From: Clytia hemisphaerica
Taxonomy: Eukaryota; Cnidaria; Hydrozoa; Leptothecata; Clytiidae
Assembly (NCBI GenBank): GCA_902728285.1
Contig: CACVBU010000994.1
Location: 1 to 64,000 of the forward strand
Length of the DNA stretch: 64,000 nt
Direction of reading: 5' to 3'
Positions 34,285 to 46,600 of this stretch are shown here, piece after piece. A program made the position numbers and the translations under genes. Within the stretch, counting starts at the first letter, position 1, and each line of letters starts with the position of its first letter. The notes under the pieces are model-generated. The model saw nothing but the letters and a program-made list of their open reading frames with translations, was not told the origin of the DNA and made no database searches.

Positions 34285-35281
34285 ATGACGCTAGAAAGGC
34301 TCACAGAAAAGAGGCTACTAGGCAATGCTGATAAACGTGGTGCTGCTGACGGATTGTTGAAAACATTTCAAACAAAGCAATTCATGGCAACTGTTCAACT
34401 CTTCAAAGAAATCTTTTCTTTTACTTGTCCCCTGAGTCGAGTTTTACAGGGAATAAATATTGACTAAGGTAAAGCCTTGGTAATGCTGGATGAAACACTT
34501 GCCAAATTGGAGTCACTAAAGCCCGAGAATATTATTGCCAATGTTGAAGATCAGTTTGAAGAAATCGAATGGGAGCAGAAGCGCAAAGAAGATGATTCAC
34601 CTACAACTCCTGAAGCTAAGTGGCGGAAAGATGTTTTTCGAGTGGCTGTTGATGCGGATAGATTTTCTGAAAGCAGACATGTTTTAGAAGCTTTTGCTTT
34701 TTTTTCTCCACGTTCGTTCTCGACCTTCTATAAGGCTTTTCCGACTATCCGTTCATGTAGAAGAGAAGGTTAAAAAGTTCTGTAAAACGTACAGTATTGA
34801 TTCGCAACGATGTGCAAATGAGCTCTTCAGTTTTGCAGGGGCCTTCGACAAATTAATTTCTTCAGAGAAACCTGATAAATCTAATCACAGCTTTCCTCGA
34901 GCTTTCCAAGCAAGTGACAGTAGTGATGACGATGAAGTTGAAATCGATGAGAATGAAGAATGTTCGGATGGTGAAAGATCCTTTACTGATTGTTTGAAAT
35001 TGCTAACTAATACAAAATACAAATTGATAGGTGCCTATCCCACAATAGTCCGTGTTTATGGAATTTCAGTTGCCATCCCGATAACTTCTTGTTCAGCGGA
35101 ACGATCGTTTTCGACTCTCAAGCAAGTGAAGACACGTTTACGTTCAACTATGATTAAGTATAGACTGGAAGGGTTACTGCTAATGTCGATTGAAAGAAAG
35201 ATTTTATTGGGCTTGAATAAAGAAGAAATAATCGATAAGCTCGCAAAAACATCGAAAGAGCTAGAAAAAGCTCTTCTCTGA
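34285..35281 (+). pseudogene. hAT transposase, 5'-truncated, with C-terminal dimerisation domain
   Basis: Three open pieces are collinear: 34,285-34,467, 34,477-34,773 and about 34,770-35,281. The first ends GINID then TAA; the next continues GKALVMLDETLAKLESL in the middle of a hAT protein. The last holds the diagnostic hAT C-terminal block IPITSCSAERSFSTLKQVKT and MSIERKILL. A frameshift near 34,760 joins the second and third pieces. The DDE core N-terminal half and BED finger are missing. Confidence 0.8.
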
Positions 35282-36713
35282 AAATGTTGCATTTTGTTCT
35301 CAAATGTTTGATATTTTTTATCTTTTGTTAGGTGACAAAAGTAGTATATTTTCACACTTTTTAACGAAATTAGATATTGACGGATTAAAAGAAAAAAGGT
35401 ATTTGAATTTTGGTTTTCTGGTTCCTAGATGCACGATAAAGTTTTAAAATTCGGACAAGAGATTATAGAATAGAGTTAGTACTAGTAATCGTCAGTAAAC
35501 ATTCGAAAACCTCCTTTTTTTCTTTTGTTTAAAAAGAAAACATTGCAGTGTAATTTTTCTTTGTTCTCTATTAAAAGAAGCTATTGTAACGTAAAATTTC
35601 TTTGTGTCTCTGACACAGGACTTGGGAGACAAAGAATAAGGGGACAAAAGTATCCCCCCGTCGAAGAGTGCAAAAAGTGGTAATAGTGCAATTAACGATT
35701 AATCGCACTCCTCTATACCAATCAGATTCGAGTAATTTAGCACGGCTGACGATTACAATTAAAATTGTGCATATAGTTTAAATTTTTTGGTATTCTTTAC
35801 AGCGTTTACACAGGAGTAGTAATAGACTATTTTTTCAACTTATACAACTATATTGAGCTGAATATATTGTAGCAATCTTTCCTTCACATTTGTGAATAAT
35901 TTCGAAAGAACTTAGATTTTGAGTTCTCGTGAACTTAGATAGTTTTTTATATTTGGCCCAGAGATACCCTTTGTAGTCATGAGAAACAACTTCAAATATT
36001 TTTTACACAATCATTTTCCAGAGATTCCCTTTCGAAATATTTGAAAATGTGTCTCTACACAGTCTTTACGTTGAATTTCTATTGTTTTAAGTAAAAATTT
36101 GAAAATTTAAATCAAATATCTCAGCTTTGAAAAGTATACAGAGTCAAAAAAGTTGAAGATGATTCTCAGGACATTATTTACTCACGTTGTTATAATATAT
36201 TAGTCCGCAAACTTAAACACATCTTCAATTATTGTACATAAACTTAAACTAGACATTTCTATTGAAAATTTTCAGATCTTTGAGAAAACAACCACTACTA
36301 CTGTTATTCAAAAATGGTGGTCAAATTTCTATACTTTAATTTTGCTTCCCATACATTTTGATGGATTTCTTTGGTTTCTTCAATATATTTATTAACTTGT
36401 TTTTTCAAATTTTATTTAATGAATTTGGGCTAATTTATGTTGAAACAAGAGGATCTTATGCCAACTATGAAGGTCAATTTTCAACACTATGGTTGGCCTT
36501 GGATTGACATAAAGCAAAAATGATTCGCTAGAAAAACGAACAGAGTAAAAGAAAAAATTGAGCTCTTATTGTAAAGGGGCGCCAAAACAGTTTGGTTTAT
36601 AAAGGGGGCCGATTTTGTAGCTCGCACCCCTAGCAAAAATTTAGCCACACCGCTACTGGTCCTTGACAATTTAGTAAAGACTAAAGAGTGGAATCGGTAT
36701 TTATTTTCTCAGC
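35282..36713. other. Non-coding A+T-rich stretch
   Basis: I see no gene, repeat array or terminal inverted repeat that I can support here. Confidence 0.4.
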
Positions 36714-36890
36714 TGATGGGTTTAGAAGAACAACACCACCATCATGGATTTGTTGTTTATCTTTCAAAAAATGGAAGCGGGCATTCAATCGACCACAATG
36801 AGGAGGGCGCATTCTTTTCGTGGTTCTTGAAAGAGGACAATGAAGGAAAAAAATTCCTTCCTTACCTAAGGGATCGTTCTGTTGAGTGTG
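36714..36890 (+). other. Isolated exon-like segment, unknown product
   Basis: An open segment lies between an acceptor (TTTATTTTCTCAG) and a donor (GAGT|GTGAGT). It reads LMGLEEQHHHHGFVVYLSKN and later EEGAFFSWFLKEDNEGKKFL. The composition looks coding, unlike the hydrophobic run after the donor, which is probably intron. I do not recognise it, and no neighbouring exons were found. Confidence 0.35.
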
Positions 36891-38393
36891 AGTTATTCTT
36901 TATCTATATATTAATAGCCGTAGTCTGTATGTCTGTTTTTTGTGTGTCACTTTCGTTTTCGCAAGCAATGTTTTTTTTTGTTCTCGATAAGTTTGTTTTG
37001 ATTGACAGATCGGAAAGAGCCTGGTTTAGACTTTATTCAGCCTTTGTTTTGAAATTTAAGGCCCATGTACATTTAGTAATTTTAATTTCTGCCCAGGCGT
37101 GCCTTTTTCTCTCTTCTTTTGTTTTAAATGTTTTCGAATGTATTTAACGATCGTATTTATTAATGACATTCGAATTCTTTTCAAAACAAAACAAGTTTCT
37201 TTTATAGAAAAGAACATTTCAAATGTAAATCAAAACATAACAAGCTATATGCTGAATGGACCTACCTGATGATGAAAGTTAGATAGCAATGCGAAAAGAA
37301 AAATGAAAAAAAATCAGTCAGAAAAAATACACAACACAATAAATTCATCAATGATTGTTGATGGGGGGAGAGGGGAGGGTTGTAGGGAAAAAATAAATAG
37401 GAAGTTCTGGTCGCAAAATTCAGTTTTATTGACAATTGAATCATGCTTGATGGTGAGCATTGTTATCAATAATGTTTTTGTGTGAAAAATATAGAAATAT
37501 AAAGAAAAAATCCAATGAAAATCTGCAAAAATAAAGAAATTCAAGAAATACTGTCTTTCCGGCGTCACATTTTGGGCATTGCCATTTTGCATCTTTGTGC
37601 CAAAAATCAGAAAAAACTAATGAGCCAATCTCGAGAAAAGCTGGTAACAGACGAACGGACGGACGAACAGACACAGGTTAATTCATAGGACCTCCACCGG
37701 GGCACCCGGAGGTAGGTCCAAAAATAAAAACGTTTTTCGGACAATAACAGCATTGAAAGTATTAAGGCAGTTAACCTTAATTGAGTGAGTCTCAAGTCCC
37801 ACACAGCACTCTCACCATTTTGTAGTTTGTAATTTTCGTGTTTTCCCTTGTTTTCATCATGTTTGTTTACCTTTTTCAGTTTGGTCAGCATTTTACTCAC
37901 ATTCTCTACCATTTTGAATGTATTTCATATTTTCAGTTAAATTCACATTTGGTCAGTGTTTTGTATATTAATGTGTGTTAATTCAATTTGTAATTCACTT
38001 TTTGTCATAATTTATATTAGTTTTTCATAAATTATTTCTGGTCTGTATTTTATACATTCTATTCTGCAGAATGTATAAATAGCCACTTTCAGTTTTGCAC
38101 TTCACTTGAACAGAGACATTCAAGGAGTCAAGACATGTCAAGTCAACATTTTTCAAGTTACTTAACAATCAATTTCATTCTTTCATACACTTGGTGTTAA
38201 TCAACACACACACCCTGTGTACTGCTGCCTGCTTACAGCTTCTTATCTCAGGCTAGCTGGTGAGTTTTTCCTTTCTTTTGCTTTTGTTCTACAGTATGGC
38301 TTTTAAGTTAAGTTTTCATTACATATTTTTCTAATACTCAATTATTTTTCTAGTTCTCAATTATACTTAGCATTTACATTCACTTCCTTTGAT
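36891..38393. other. Non-coding region with TATA-like patch
   Basis: 37,645-37,670 has a GACGGACGAACAGACA short-word run. TGTATAAATAGCC near 38,090 followed by a possible donor CTG|GTGAGT near 38,270 resembles a promoter or LTR U3-R region, but I found no matching second LTR or primer-binding site. Confidence 0.3.
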
Positions 38394-38510
38394 ACTTAGT
38401 TCTTGTACTTTGTCAGCCACTTTTGTTTTCATTTTTTCATAAGACTTAGTTCATGTACTTTGTCAGCCATTTTGTTTTCATTTTTCATTAGACTTAGTTT
38501 TTGTTAAAAT
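38394..38510. repeat. Tandem repeat, about 50 bp unit, two copies plus
   Basis: Units begin ACTTAGTTCTTGTACTTTG (38,394) and ACTTAGTTCATGTACTTTG (38,444), with a third start at about 38,493. They differ by a few bases and T-run lengths. Non-coding. Confidence 0.7.
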
Positions 38511-39617
38511 TTTATATTTCAGTTTGAACACACACGCACTCAATACACTGAACAGTGTTGTTCCAAACACGGCTTATTTCCCTGACTCCTGTTCCTCTGA
38601 CACCATAGAAAGGGCATATAAAGCAGGATATAAAGCATAAGAGAAAATTTGTTCACCTCTTTCTTCCTATAAAAACATTCAAGTTGTCGTTACTGTTAAA
38701 AAGTGTGTACGTCATTTTACATGTTTTAAATTCAAAAGTTATAACAAGGGTTTAAAATAAACAATTTAGAATCGTCTTATTTTTTCCGATCTGATAAAAA
38801 CAAAGGGCTGAATTATTCTTTCGATTCTTTGCGACTTTCCCACTTTTTCTTGAAGAATTGTCATTTCAACTGGACGGCATATTTAACGCGAGCAAAGCGA
38901 GAAAAATAACTACCTGCAGAGTCGTTTCAAACGACACTGGTACATTAAACGATGCTCTTTCTGATAACTTTTGACTTAAACAAAAAATTATGTCACGGGG
39001 GGACAGTACACTCGTGATCCAAATATGGTTAAAAGATAAGACACCCAGGGAGGGTTAAAGTCAAACGTTGTAGAGATTTCGCACTTTTAGTGCGTTCAGC
39101 TACAGCCATCTAAGATAAGCACCATCGAAATTACTAATAATACTGGGAACGAGGGAAACTCTACAATATGTTTAGGGCTCCTGGTATAAGTGAATTTTTA
39201 TAATTCGATATGCACATAATTTGCTCTAAACCTGCTAAATTAAGTCTCGACCAACTCTAAATATTTCCATGCATCGTCCGATTTTTATAATCTAGGCTCG
39301 AAATTACACCTTTTTTAATACATTCAACCTAATTTCGACCAGTTTCGACCGAAACATCTTTTATTCGCGAAAATCTTACTGCTCATCCAAATTAAATCCT
39401 GCCTGTTAGTAGGGGGCTAAATCTTAGGATCCTTGACATCTTTTTTGCGATGCAACCAAAGAATAATAATTCAAAGACTTTTTTGCGAGGGGAGTTTTCT
39501 GCTAAGGCCTGGCAATTTTTTTATGGCCCAAAAACTGACGTGGTCACAGGCAAAACCCCTTAAGCCCGAAAATTCAAAGTTGATTGGCTCTCTACTGTAC
39601 TAGTTTGATGTTTTTAA
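38511..39617. other. Non-coding stretch
   Basis: Nothing beyond A+T-rich unique sequence is supported. Confidence 0.35.
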
Positions 39618-39960
39618 TTTTCGCGGGGATTAAATTTCGCGGATTATAGCCTCATCCGCGAAATTTAATCCTAGTGAAACTTTGAAAAGACGCCTTCTGC
39701 GAAAATTTATCCAAGCAAAAAATTTAAAAAATCCGCTTTTAAGTTATTCTATAAGTGAACCTTTACTCCCCTGACTAGCTAGAAAATTGAGACTTTTCAA
39801 TGATTGAATTGCTTTTTAGAACAAAAACTATTTTTAGAAATTAGTTCATTACTGTTCAAAAATAATTAAATCCAAGGAAACACAAAAATAAGTCCCCGCG
39901 AAAAATTTGAAAACTCGTCAACCGCGAAACTTAACCGCCGCGAAAATTTATCCCATTAAA
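39618..39960. repeat. TTCGCGG fold-back repeats, two clusters
   Basis: 39,618-39,690 holds TTTTCGCGGGGATTAAATTT and the mirror CCGCGAAATTTAATCC, a hairpin. 39,890-39,960 repeats the words as CCGCGAAAAATTTG and CCGCGAAAATTTATCCC. The same family occurs in the inverted arms and at 60,752-60,862. Confidence 0.65.
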
Positions 39961-40011
39961 GTATGCACGGTATTATAAAATGTGTGTCACTGCAAGCGAT
40001 TTGGAGCACAT

Positions 40012-40232
40012 TCAGTTCGGCCAGGATCGGCCAATAAAACCTTCGGCCAAGTTCGGCCTAGATCGGCCAGGTCCGGTCCAGTTCGGCCAGGTCCGGTCCC
40101 GATCGGACTGGAACGGTCCAAGCGAAACGTAAACTAAAATCCTAGGTTCGGCCCATGTAATAGATCGGACCTGGTCGATTTGGACCGGACCAGGCCGGAC
40201 TGGACCGGACCTGGCCGATCTACGGGAGCCGA
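40012..40232. repeat. CGGCC/CCGGTCC word array with mirror symmetry
   Basis: A G+C-rich island in A+T-rich DNA. The left half repeats GATCGGCCAGG, TTCGGCC and GTCCGGTCC; the right half repeats the complements GGACCGGACC and CTGGCCGATC. The array therefore folds on itself around 40,130-40,150. It is built like the TCGAAC array in the MITE at 23,857, but with different words. Confidence 0.65.
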
Positions 40233-41478
40233 AAATTCAAAACAAAGATGATGTAATGGATGTTGCTAATAAAGTGCAGAACATATTTGCTGTTTCTAGT
40301 TCTACTATTCTGACATTTCAAAGAATATTTTCTATCAAATTGTTACCAATATTGAAACATTAAAAAATATTGGTTTGCTGATATTTTTTCAGAAATAGCA
40401 CTTTTTCAATATCTATATCAATAAAAAACTTAGTGGAATTTTCGTTCTGTAAAGTATTTAAAATCGAATAATGCTCAACCCATTTTCCCTCGGACCTCAA
40501 ACACGAACCCACGTTTTGTTTGTTCCTTTGCCATTCAGTTTCTTCTCAGGAAGTGTGTGCCATCGACAGCAGATAGAAAATCCTGGACATAATGTTTTTA
40601 GCTCAAAGTAAGTTGAAATCAACTTCTCTTTTCGATTTAATGGTTTGCAATTTGAATGAACGTTAAGAGCAGCCACCTTCTCGAGGTCCTTTTCTCCTGA
40701 AAAATCTGACATCTGGTTGTGTTTTTCACAAGTATAGCTCCTGGATTTTTTTAACAGATTGTCCGCTGGAAAATTGTATGTGTTTTTCCTTAGTATGTGC
40801 TCCTGGATTTTATGAACAGAGTCTTTTAAGGCGACCTCTGGATTTTACCTGAGTGTTTAGAGGAAAGTCTCAGCAGCTGCTTTTGGAACCTTTGCGGATC
40901 ATTGATTCAAAATATTCAGACTAACGAATCATAGCTCTACAAGTTTTGGCACTATTTCAATTAACATCAAAACATTAACAATCTTACACTGGATTAAATG
41001 TGCTTTTCTTTTTGGAAGGGGCCATACTAACTTATCATAGAGGGACAATCATGGACGACATGGATTTTCCGTAGCATTTTTCTTTTGAGTAACATTTTCA
41101 GGATTTTACGAGAAAATAAAGCAAATTTTATGGATTTTCTGATACATATGCACTAAGTAATGGGAAAAAAATCCTGGATTTTCCAAAACTTTTTTCAAAT
41201 TTCTCAAGATTTCCAAGTGAAAAATAAATCTAAAAAACCTTGTTGTCCACAGGGGTTAATGATATTTTTCTGGAACTGCCCAGTGCAACTAAATACTTCG
41301 TAAAAGCCACTTTTTGAAATTCCTGACCTCAAACCAGCTTTTGCAACCGTAAATCGAAATGTCACAAAATGAATTCATTTGATTGATATAGACAAGAAAT
41401 GTGAATCAAAGCTGTGTGACAATAATAGAATTGTTTTTCCTGCAGAACAAACTTAAAAAAATTATTTCAACAAGAACA
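40233..41478. other. Non-coding stretch left of the new transposon
   Basis: A+T-rich sequence with no gene I can support. 40,730-40,870 repeats CTCCTGGATTTT words. Confidence 0.35.
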
Positions 41479-41552
41479 CAGGGGGGGGGTACATGGAGTA
41501 ATAACCTGATTTTCGGTAATTTTTGAAAAATCTGGGACCACCACCCTTTTTT

Positions 41553-41611
41553 AGTACATGGTACTAGTTTTTTCTGGGATTTTTTTAGGGGACCACCCCT
41601 TTTACTACCAT
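41553..41611. repeat. Subterminal repeat, left copy
   Basis: TTTTTTCTGGGATTTTTTTA followed by GGGGACCACCCCTTTTAC lies between TAGTACATGGTA and TACCATGTAGTA words. The same segment is present in the same orientation at 48,018-48,090 near the other end. Confidence 0.75.
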
Positions 41612-41830
41612 GTAGTAGCTATCACCACCAATTCGAATCCTTATACCACCCTTTAGTACCTTGTAATAGATATCACCGCCCATATAAATCTCTATACCAC
41701 CCTTTTAGTAACCTGTAGTAGCTATCACCACCCATTCCAATCCTCATACCACCCTTTTAATACCCTGTAGTTGCTACCATCATCTATTTTAAATCTTTAC
41801 AACACCCTTTTAATACGCTGTAGGAAACTA
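41586..41830. repeat. Subterminal tandem repeat, about 58 bp unit, four copies
   Basis: Diverged units each contain TACCACCCTTTTAGTA, CTGTAGTAGCTATCACCACC and an AATCC patch. The array lies just inside the left end of the transposon, the usual place for transposase-binding sites. Confidence 0.7.
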
Positions 41831-42529
41831 ACTACACCTGTACCATTTACTTTGTCTTTATTTTAACACAATTAACAATTATTTCTGGTTCTTTTGAAAA
41901 GTACTGAAAAGCAATAACAAATACAGCAATTGATACAAACAATGATTTTTTTCTAAAAATTGATACAGTGAAGCTTTCGCTGGCTCCTTGAACCTTGTTA
42001 AACTTATTGAAAAGTGAAAACAGAAAACTGAAAGATTTTTTTCTAAAGTATAAGGGGAATTGAGGAGGATCAAAAAGAATAGTAAGTTATTGTAAGTTGG
42101 GGTGCAACTCCCTTGCCAGGCAATTTACTAAGCAATGAACAGAGTTTGAAAGAAGTTTCGTTATATCAATATAGAGTTTTTTTGAGTTACATAGAATGGG
42201 CATTGCTTAGTTTAAGATCAGAAGAAAGTGGCCTGGTAGGCAGCTTACAGAAACTTAACACAGCAATAGGAAAAAAGTTAGTTTTCATTTATAAGCAAAC
42301 TTAGATTTAGTATTAATAACTAAAAAGATTTTGCTACTAAAAAGATTAAAAAAACTATTTTCACATTTCACTTGATTTCACTCCAAAATATTAGACCAAA
42401 GACTGTTCCAGCAGGTTCCAGGCATATTATTAATAGACCATAACTCAAAACCTCAATACTGAATTTTATGGAACATATAAATATAAGAAATGCTCCAAAA
42501 AATGGTTAGAAATCTAAAATATACTAGAC

Positions 42530-43165
42530 TACAAGTGTGAACCTGTGAAAAAACTTTAAAAAATGAGATAAACTGGTTAACAATGAGATTTAGACCTCTC
42601 TAGACTAATTGATTAGAAACTTCTTAATGAATTTCAGAATTACATCTATTTGATTCCAAAAAATAATTCTGTGAAGAAGTAAATCTGGGATAAGAAAATC
42701 ATTCGTGTTTAAGGCATGAGAGTGCAAAAAAAGGTTGCAAAATAACAACAAACGCAAGAATCCTTTTTAAGGCTTTCTAATAGGATTAACTCACATTATG
42801 CCAACAAAAAGGATAGGTTGGACCAAAACTATACATTATAACAAATCAGAATGAATCTAACAAATGTTCCAAAATCCTAGCAGTAGAATAAACTATGCAG
42901 AACTGTGAAAAAACCTTGAAAAAATCTAAAACAAACTTAACAATGAGATCTAGATCTCTTTAGAATAATTGATTTGAAACTTGAATGTCAGAGTTACATC
43001 TAACCTCAAAAAAAATCCAATGAGGAAGTAAATCTGGGATTAGGAAATCGTCATTCATGTTTATAACTTCATTATTTTTGATAAGGCGGACGAGGGCAGA
43101 AAAACAGATTTAAAATACCAACAAACACAACCCATTTTTTCATAAGGCTTTCTAATTTGACTGAC
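42530..43165. repeat. Diverged duplication inside the transposon
   Basis: Two units of roughly 280-300 bp (about 42,530-42,810 and 42,885-43,165) share the same order of landmarks: GTGAAAAAAC, TTAACAATGAGAT, AGTAAATCTGGGAT and AAGGCTTTCTAAT. Identity looks moderate. It is non-coding. Confidence 0.6.
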
Positions 43166-43621
43166 CAATCTGGACCAATGCCAGAAAAAGGATCATGAAA
43201 AAAGAGACCTTAAAATAGAATAACTAATTATATAACCTGGTATAACTAATATCAACAATAAAAAATGACTAACATGTGACTAAAGTATAAGACAAAACAG
43301 GCTTTAGCTTCAATTTTTCCTGGCCTTACGGTAGCTAAGTTTAAAAAAGTCCAATACTTTTTACCTTTAAAGCAAATAATGAACAAAGAAAACGCAGAAC
43401 AGAAAGAATAACTAACAAAAGAGATAACTTATTCTTGCAGTTCTATGACAAAATCCCATAAACTTGATGAATTTAAAATTGAGAGCTGTAGCAGACCATA
43501 GAATCAACAATAAACTTTGAATAAATCAACAACTATCAATAAACTAATGATAAATGAAAACGCATAAACTTTACTACCTTCAATAAGATATACTGTATAA
43601 AAAATAAATCCTCACAAATGC

Positions 43622-46600
43622 TCATCTCAAATGAAAATTAATCTCTTTGGGGTCTATAATACATTCTGCAGGAATATCTGTCTCAACATGTTTTTCATCA
43701 AAATGGCATTGGAAGTTATACAGCCATACATCAGAAAGGCAGCCCTGAACAGGACATTTTAGTAGGCGATTCGTGCATGGATTATTACTTTTGTGAAACT
43801 TTTTAGATCTTCCATAGTCAAAATAACATGAACAATCGCATTCTACAATTTTATAATACACTTTATTGGCATTTTTTCTTTGAAATTTTGCCATTCCAAA
43901 AGTAAATTTAAAGAAAAACAACAATGTTTTTAAAATTGAGCAAAAGCTTTTCGATTAAAAATCATCTTCAGTGCTACAAATGATGTTACTTTATTGGCAG
44001 TTCTGGAAGATGAGGTTAAACTCACCTTACATGTTTCTCGTCCACAGAAACCACAAACTCTGCTGCCTAACAAATCCTTTTTGATAATATGCCTTCCAAT
44101 ATGGGCCCTCAGGTCAGAGAGTGGAACCCACTTTCTACAATGAATGCAGCGTTTCTGAATGACTGAAGTAGTTCAAGATGAATGGCTTGCTGTTGGGGGT
44201 TGATCAGATTCATTTGGTTCTTGGAGTTCCAGATGCACTCCAATATCTCTAAGAAGATTTATATCAAAGTAGAATTTGGTATAACCTTGTGGGGGATTAA
44301 TATCGATAATTGGCTTGATAGGCATAGCCTGTGATCCTGAGGCTTTAAATGATTCTCCCACAACTTTTCCAGTCCAATAAAGTCGGTTATCTATTTCATG
44401 ACAGTCAACTTTCTGGAGGGTGAACTCATAATCAGCAATAGTCGATGAGCAGTCGATTTCCTTGAAGGGTTTGTTTCCTTTGGAGATGTTGATTACATTT
44501 GCAAGAAAAGGGGACTCTTCTACCCTTGCAACAAGCATTGGGTCACCAATGATCATCAGCGAGTCTTCATGTGAAGATTTGTGTTGGCGAACATCACTTT
44601 GCGACATACCTTTGACTCGACGTAAGCGATCTTTAGACAGGGTTTTTGACTCTGAGATTGCCTTAAGGCATGTAGCTTTATAAACCTTTTTGTCATCAAT
44701 CATAAAAAATGGTTCAGCCTTGTCACCTGGAGAAGTGATAAGTTCACTGAAATTTGGATCCTCCTGTTGAATGTTGATCTCTTCCTCCACGGTTTCAGAA
44801 ACTTCAGCACTCCAATCTTCTTCGTCATCCGAATCTGAATTAGTGAGTGTGACGCCTACAGGTGTACCTTTTTTAATAGGACACCTCAGAGTTACTGTTT
44901 CTAAGTCATTCAACTTTTCCATTTCCTCAACGTCATCAGTTGAAAGATGTGATATGGCTTTATAATAACCAGATCTCCATGCCACTTTGATTTTCAAATC
45001 TTTCGCAATGAGCTTGTTACGATCCCAGTTGGAAACGCTCGAATAATCAAGGGCGAGCCTTCTTTGAGCACGATTCTTTTGCCCCCATTGAGGATGGTCG
45101 ATCAAGAGAATTTTGTCACATTCAACCATTGATCGAGCAGCATTGATCATTTCGAGAACGTTATAGTTAGAACCTTTAAATCTCATTCTAATGTTCCCAA
45201 AAAATCTTTCCAATTGGTCGCTACCATCCTTAATCAAAAACAATGGATGATCAGGTGTATTCTGCTTCGACTTCGCACAACAAAAAAGTGCGTCAGTAAA
45301 TGAAGCTATGATGTCGTGGTACAGCTGTGATGGGATGAGTTTTGTTTTGTACTCGCGGTAAAGGAAAAAAAGCAAATAGGAAGCAGTTGACATGCATTTC
45401 AGTTGGTCAGGAAGCGATTGGTATACATAGACATAAAACGATAATAAACCCTCAAAAATTAACCCAAGCATGTTTATTTCGCTTCTGATCGGTACCATGT
45501 TGTATGGAAGGTCTGCTTGACTTGACATTTCTATAAATGCCAAAAGAAATCTCGTAGCAGATTCAACGTTTTGTTTGTCTTTTGGGTAAAGGTGTGTATC
45601 AGTAACGTTGTACTTGTTACCTTTCAGAAACTCTTTCAGTAGATTTTTCGTAATAGCAACATCATTGATGATCATGTTACCTGATATCACAGCACGCCAA
45701 ACTCTTTTCGCCATATGTTTTGGGTCAAAATTAACTGTCATGCCATCCGGACCGACGTGGTAATCAATCAAGGGTAATTCACTCACATGATGGTACCTGA
45801 AAAAAATCGAATTTCACGAAATAATTCCTCATAGCAATTCTTAATCCTTGTCATGGATCCTTTCTTATTCAAAATCATACTGCACATTCAAACAGATTCG
45901 AACAAATGAATATAGATAAAATAAAATAATTCAAAAAATTATTTTTTAGTCTTTTTTGTCCCTTTTGGCTCAATTGGAATATTTCAAAGGCCATGGAAAG
46001 TCTTCAGCTTTTTCTGTCATCAGACTATTTATTGCCCTCCTTCGTGTTGGATCCCCATCCGTACAAAAGTTGACTAGAGGAAATACAGTTTCTCCTTTCA
46101 ATTTTCTGTTAATTAATTCGATTAGATTTATTGTTCCATCAAAATCTTTTTTCGAGCACGATGGCCAAAGAATCAATGGCTGCAAAGGGGTATCCTCGTT
46201 TAGAGAAGTTAGCCCGATGGCTAGACAATCTTTAGGGATATGAATGCTACCTTTTTCAACTAAGTTCTGAATGTTTTCACAATCAATAAAATCGTCCAAT
46301 GAGGTTTTTACTGTTGACCCGTGCTGGTAGCATAGACCGTAATCTCCATTGTCTTTTGAATTGTAAGCTAAGGCAGGTGTCGTAAATGACTCATCCATCT
46401 TTAATGACATACTTGACTTCCCCACCTCTGATGTGGAGATATTGGATTCAAAACATTTGTTTACTGAGCTTTTGATTGACGACTCTATAGGAGGACATTG
46501 CTTATTTATCTTATAAGCAGTTGAAACACTTGGAAGCTTACCAGCTCTATATAAAATGGCAAGAAGGCTTGGTCCACCAAACTTTAAGGTCAAGTACGCT

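Noticed and set aside
37920..38600. Possible LTR (TATA box and splice donor)
   Set aside because: No second LTR, no primer-binding site or polypurine tract could be found.
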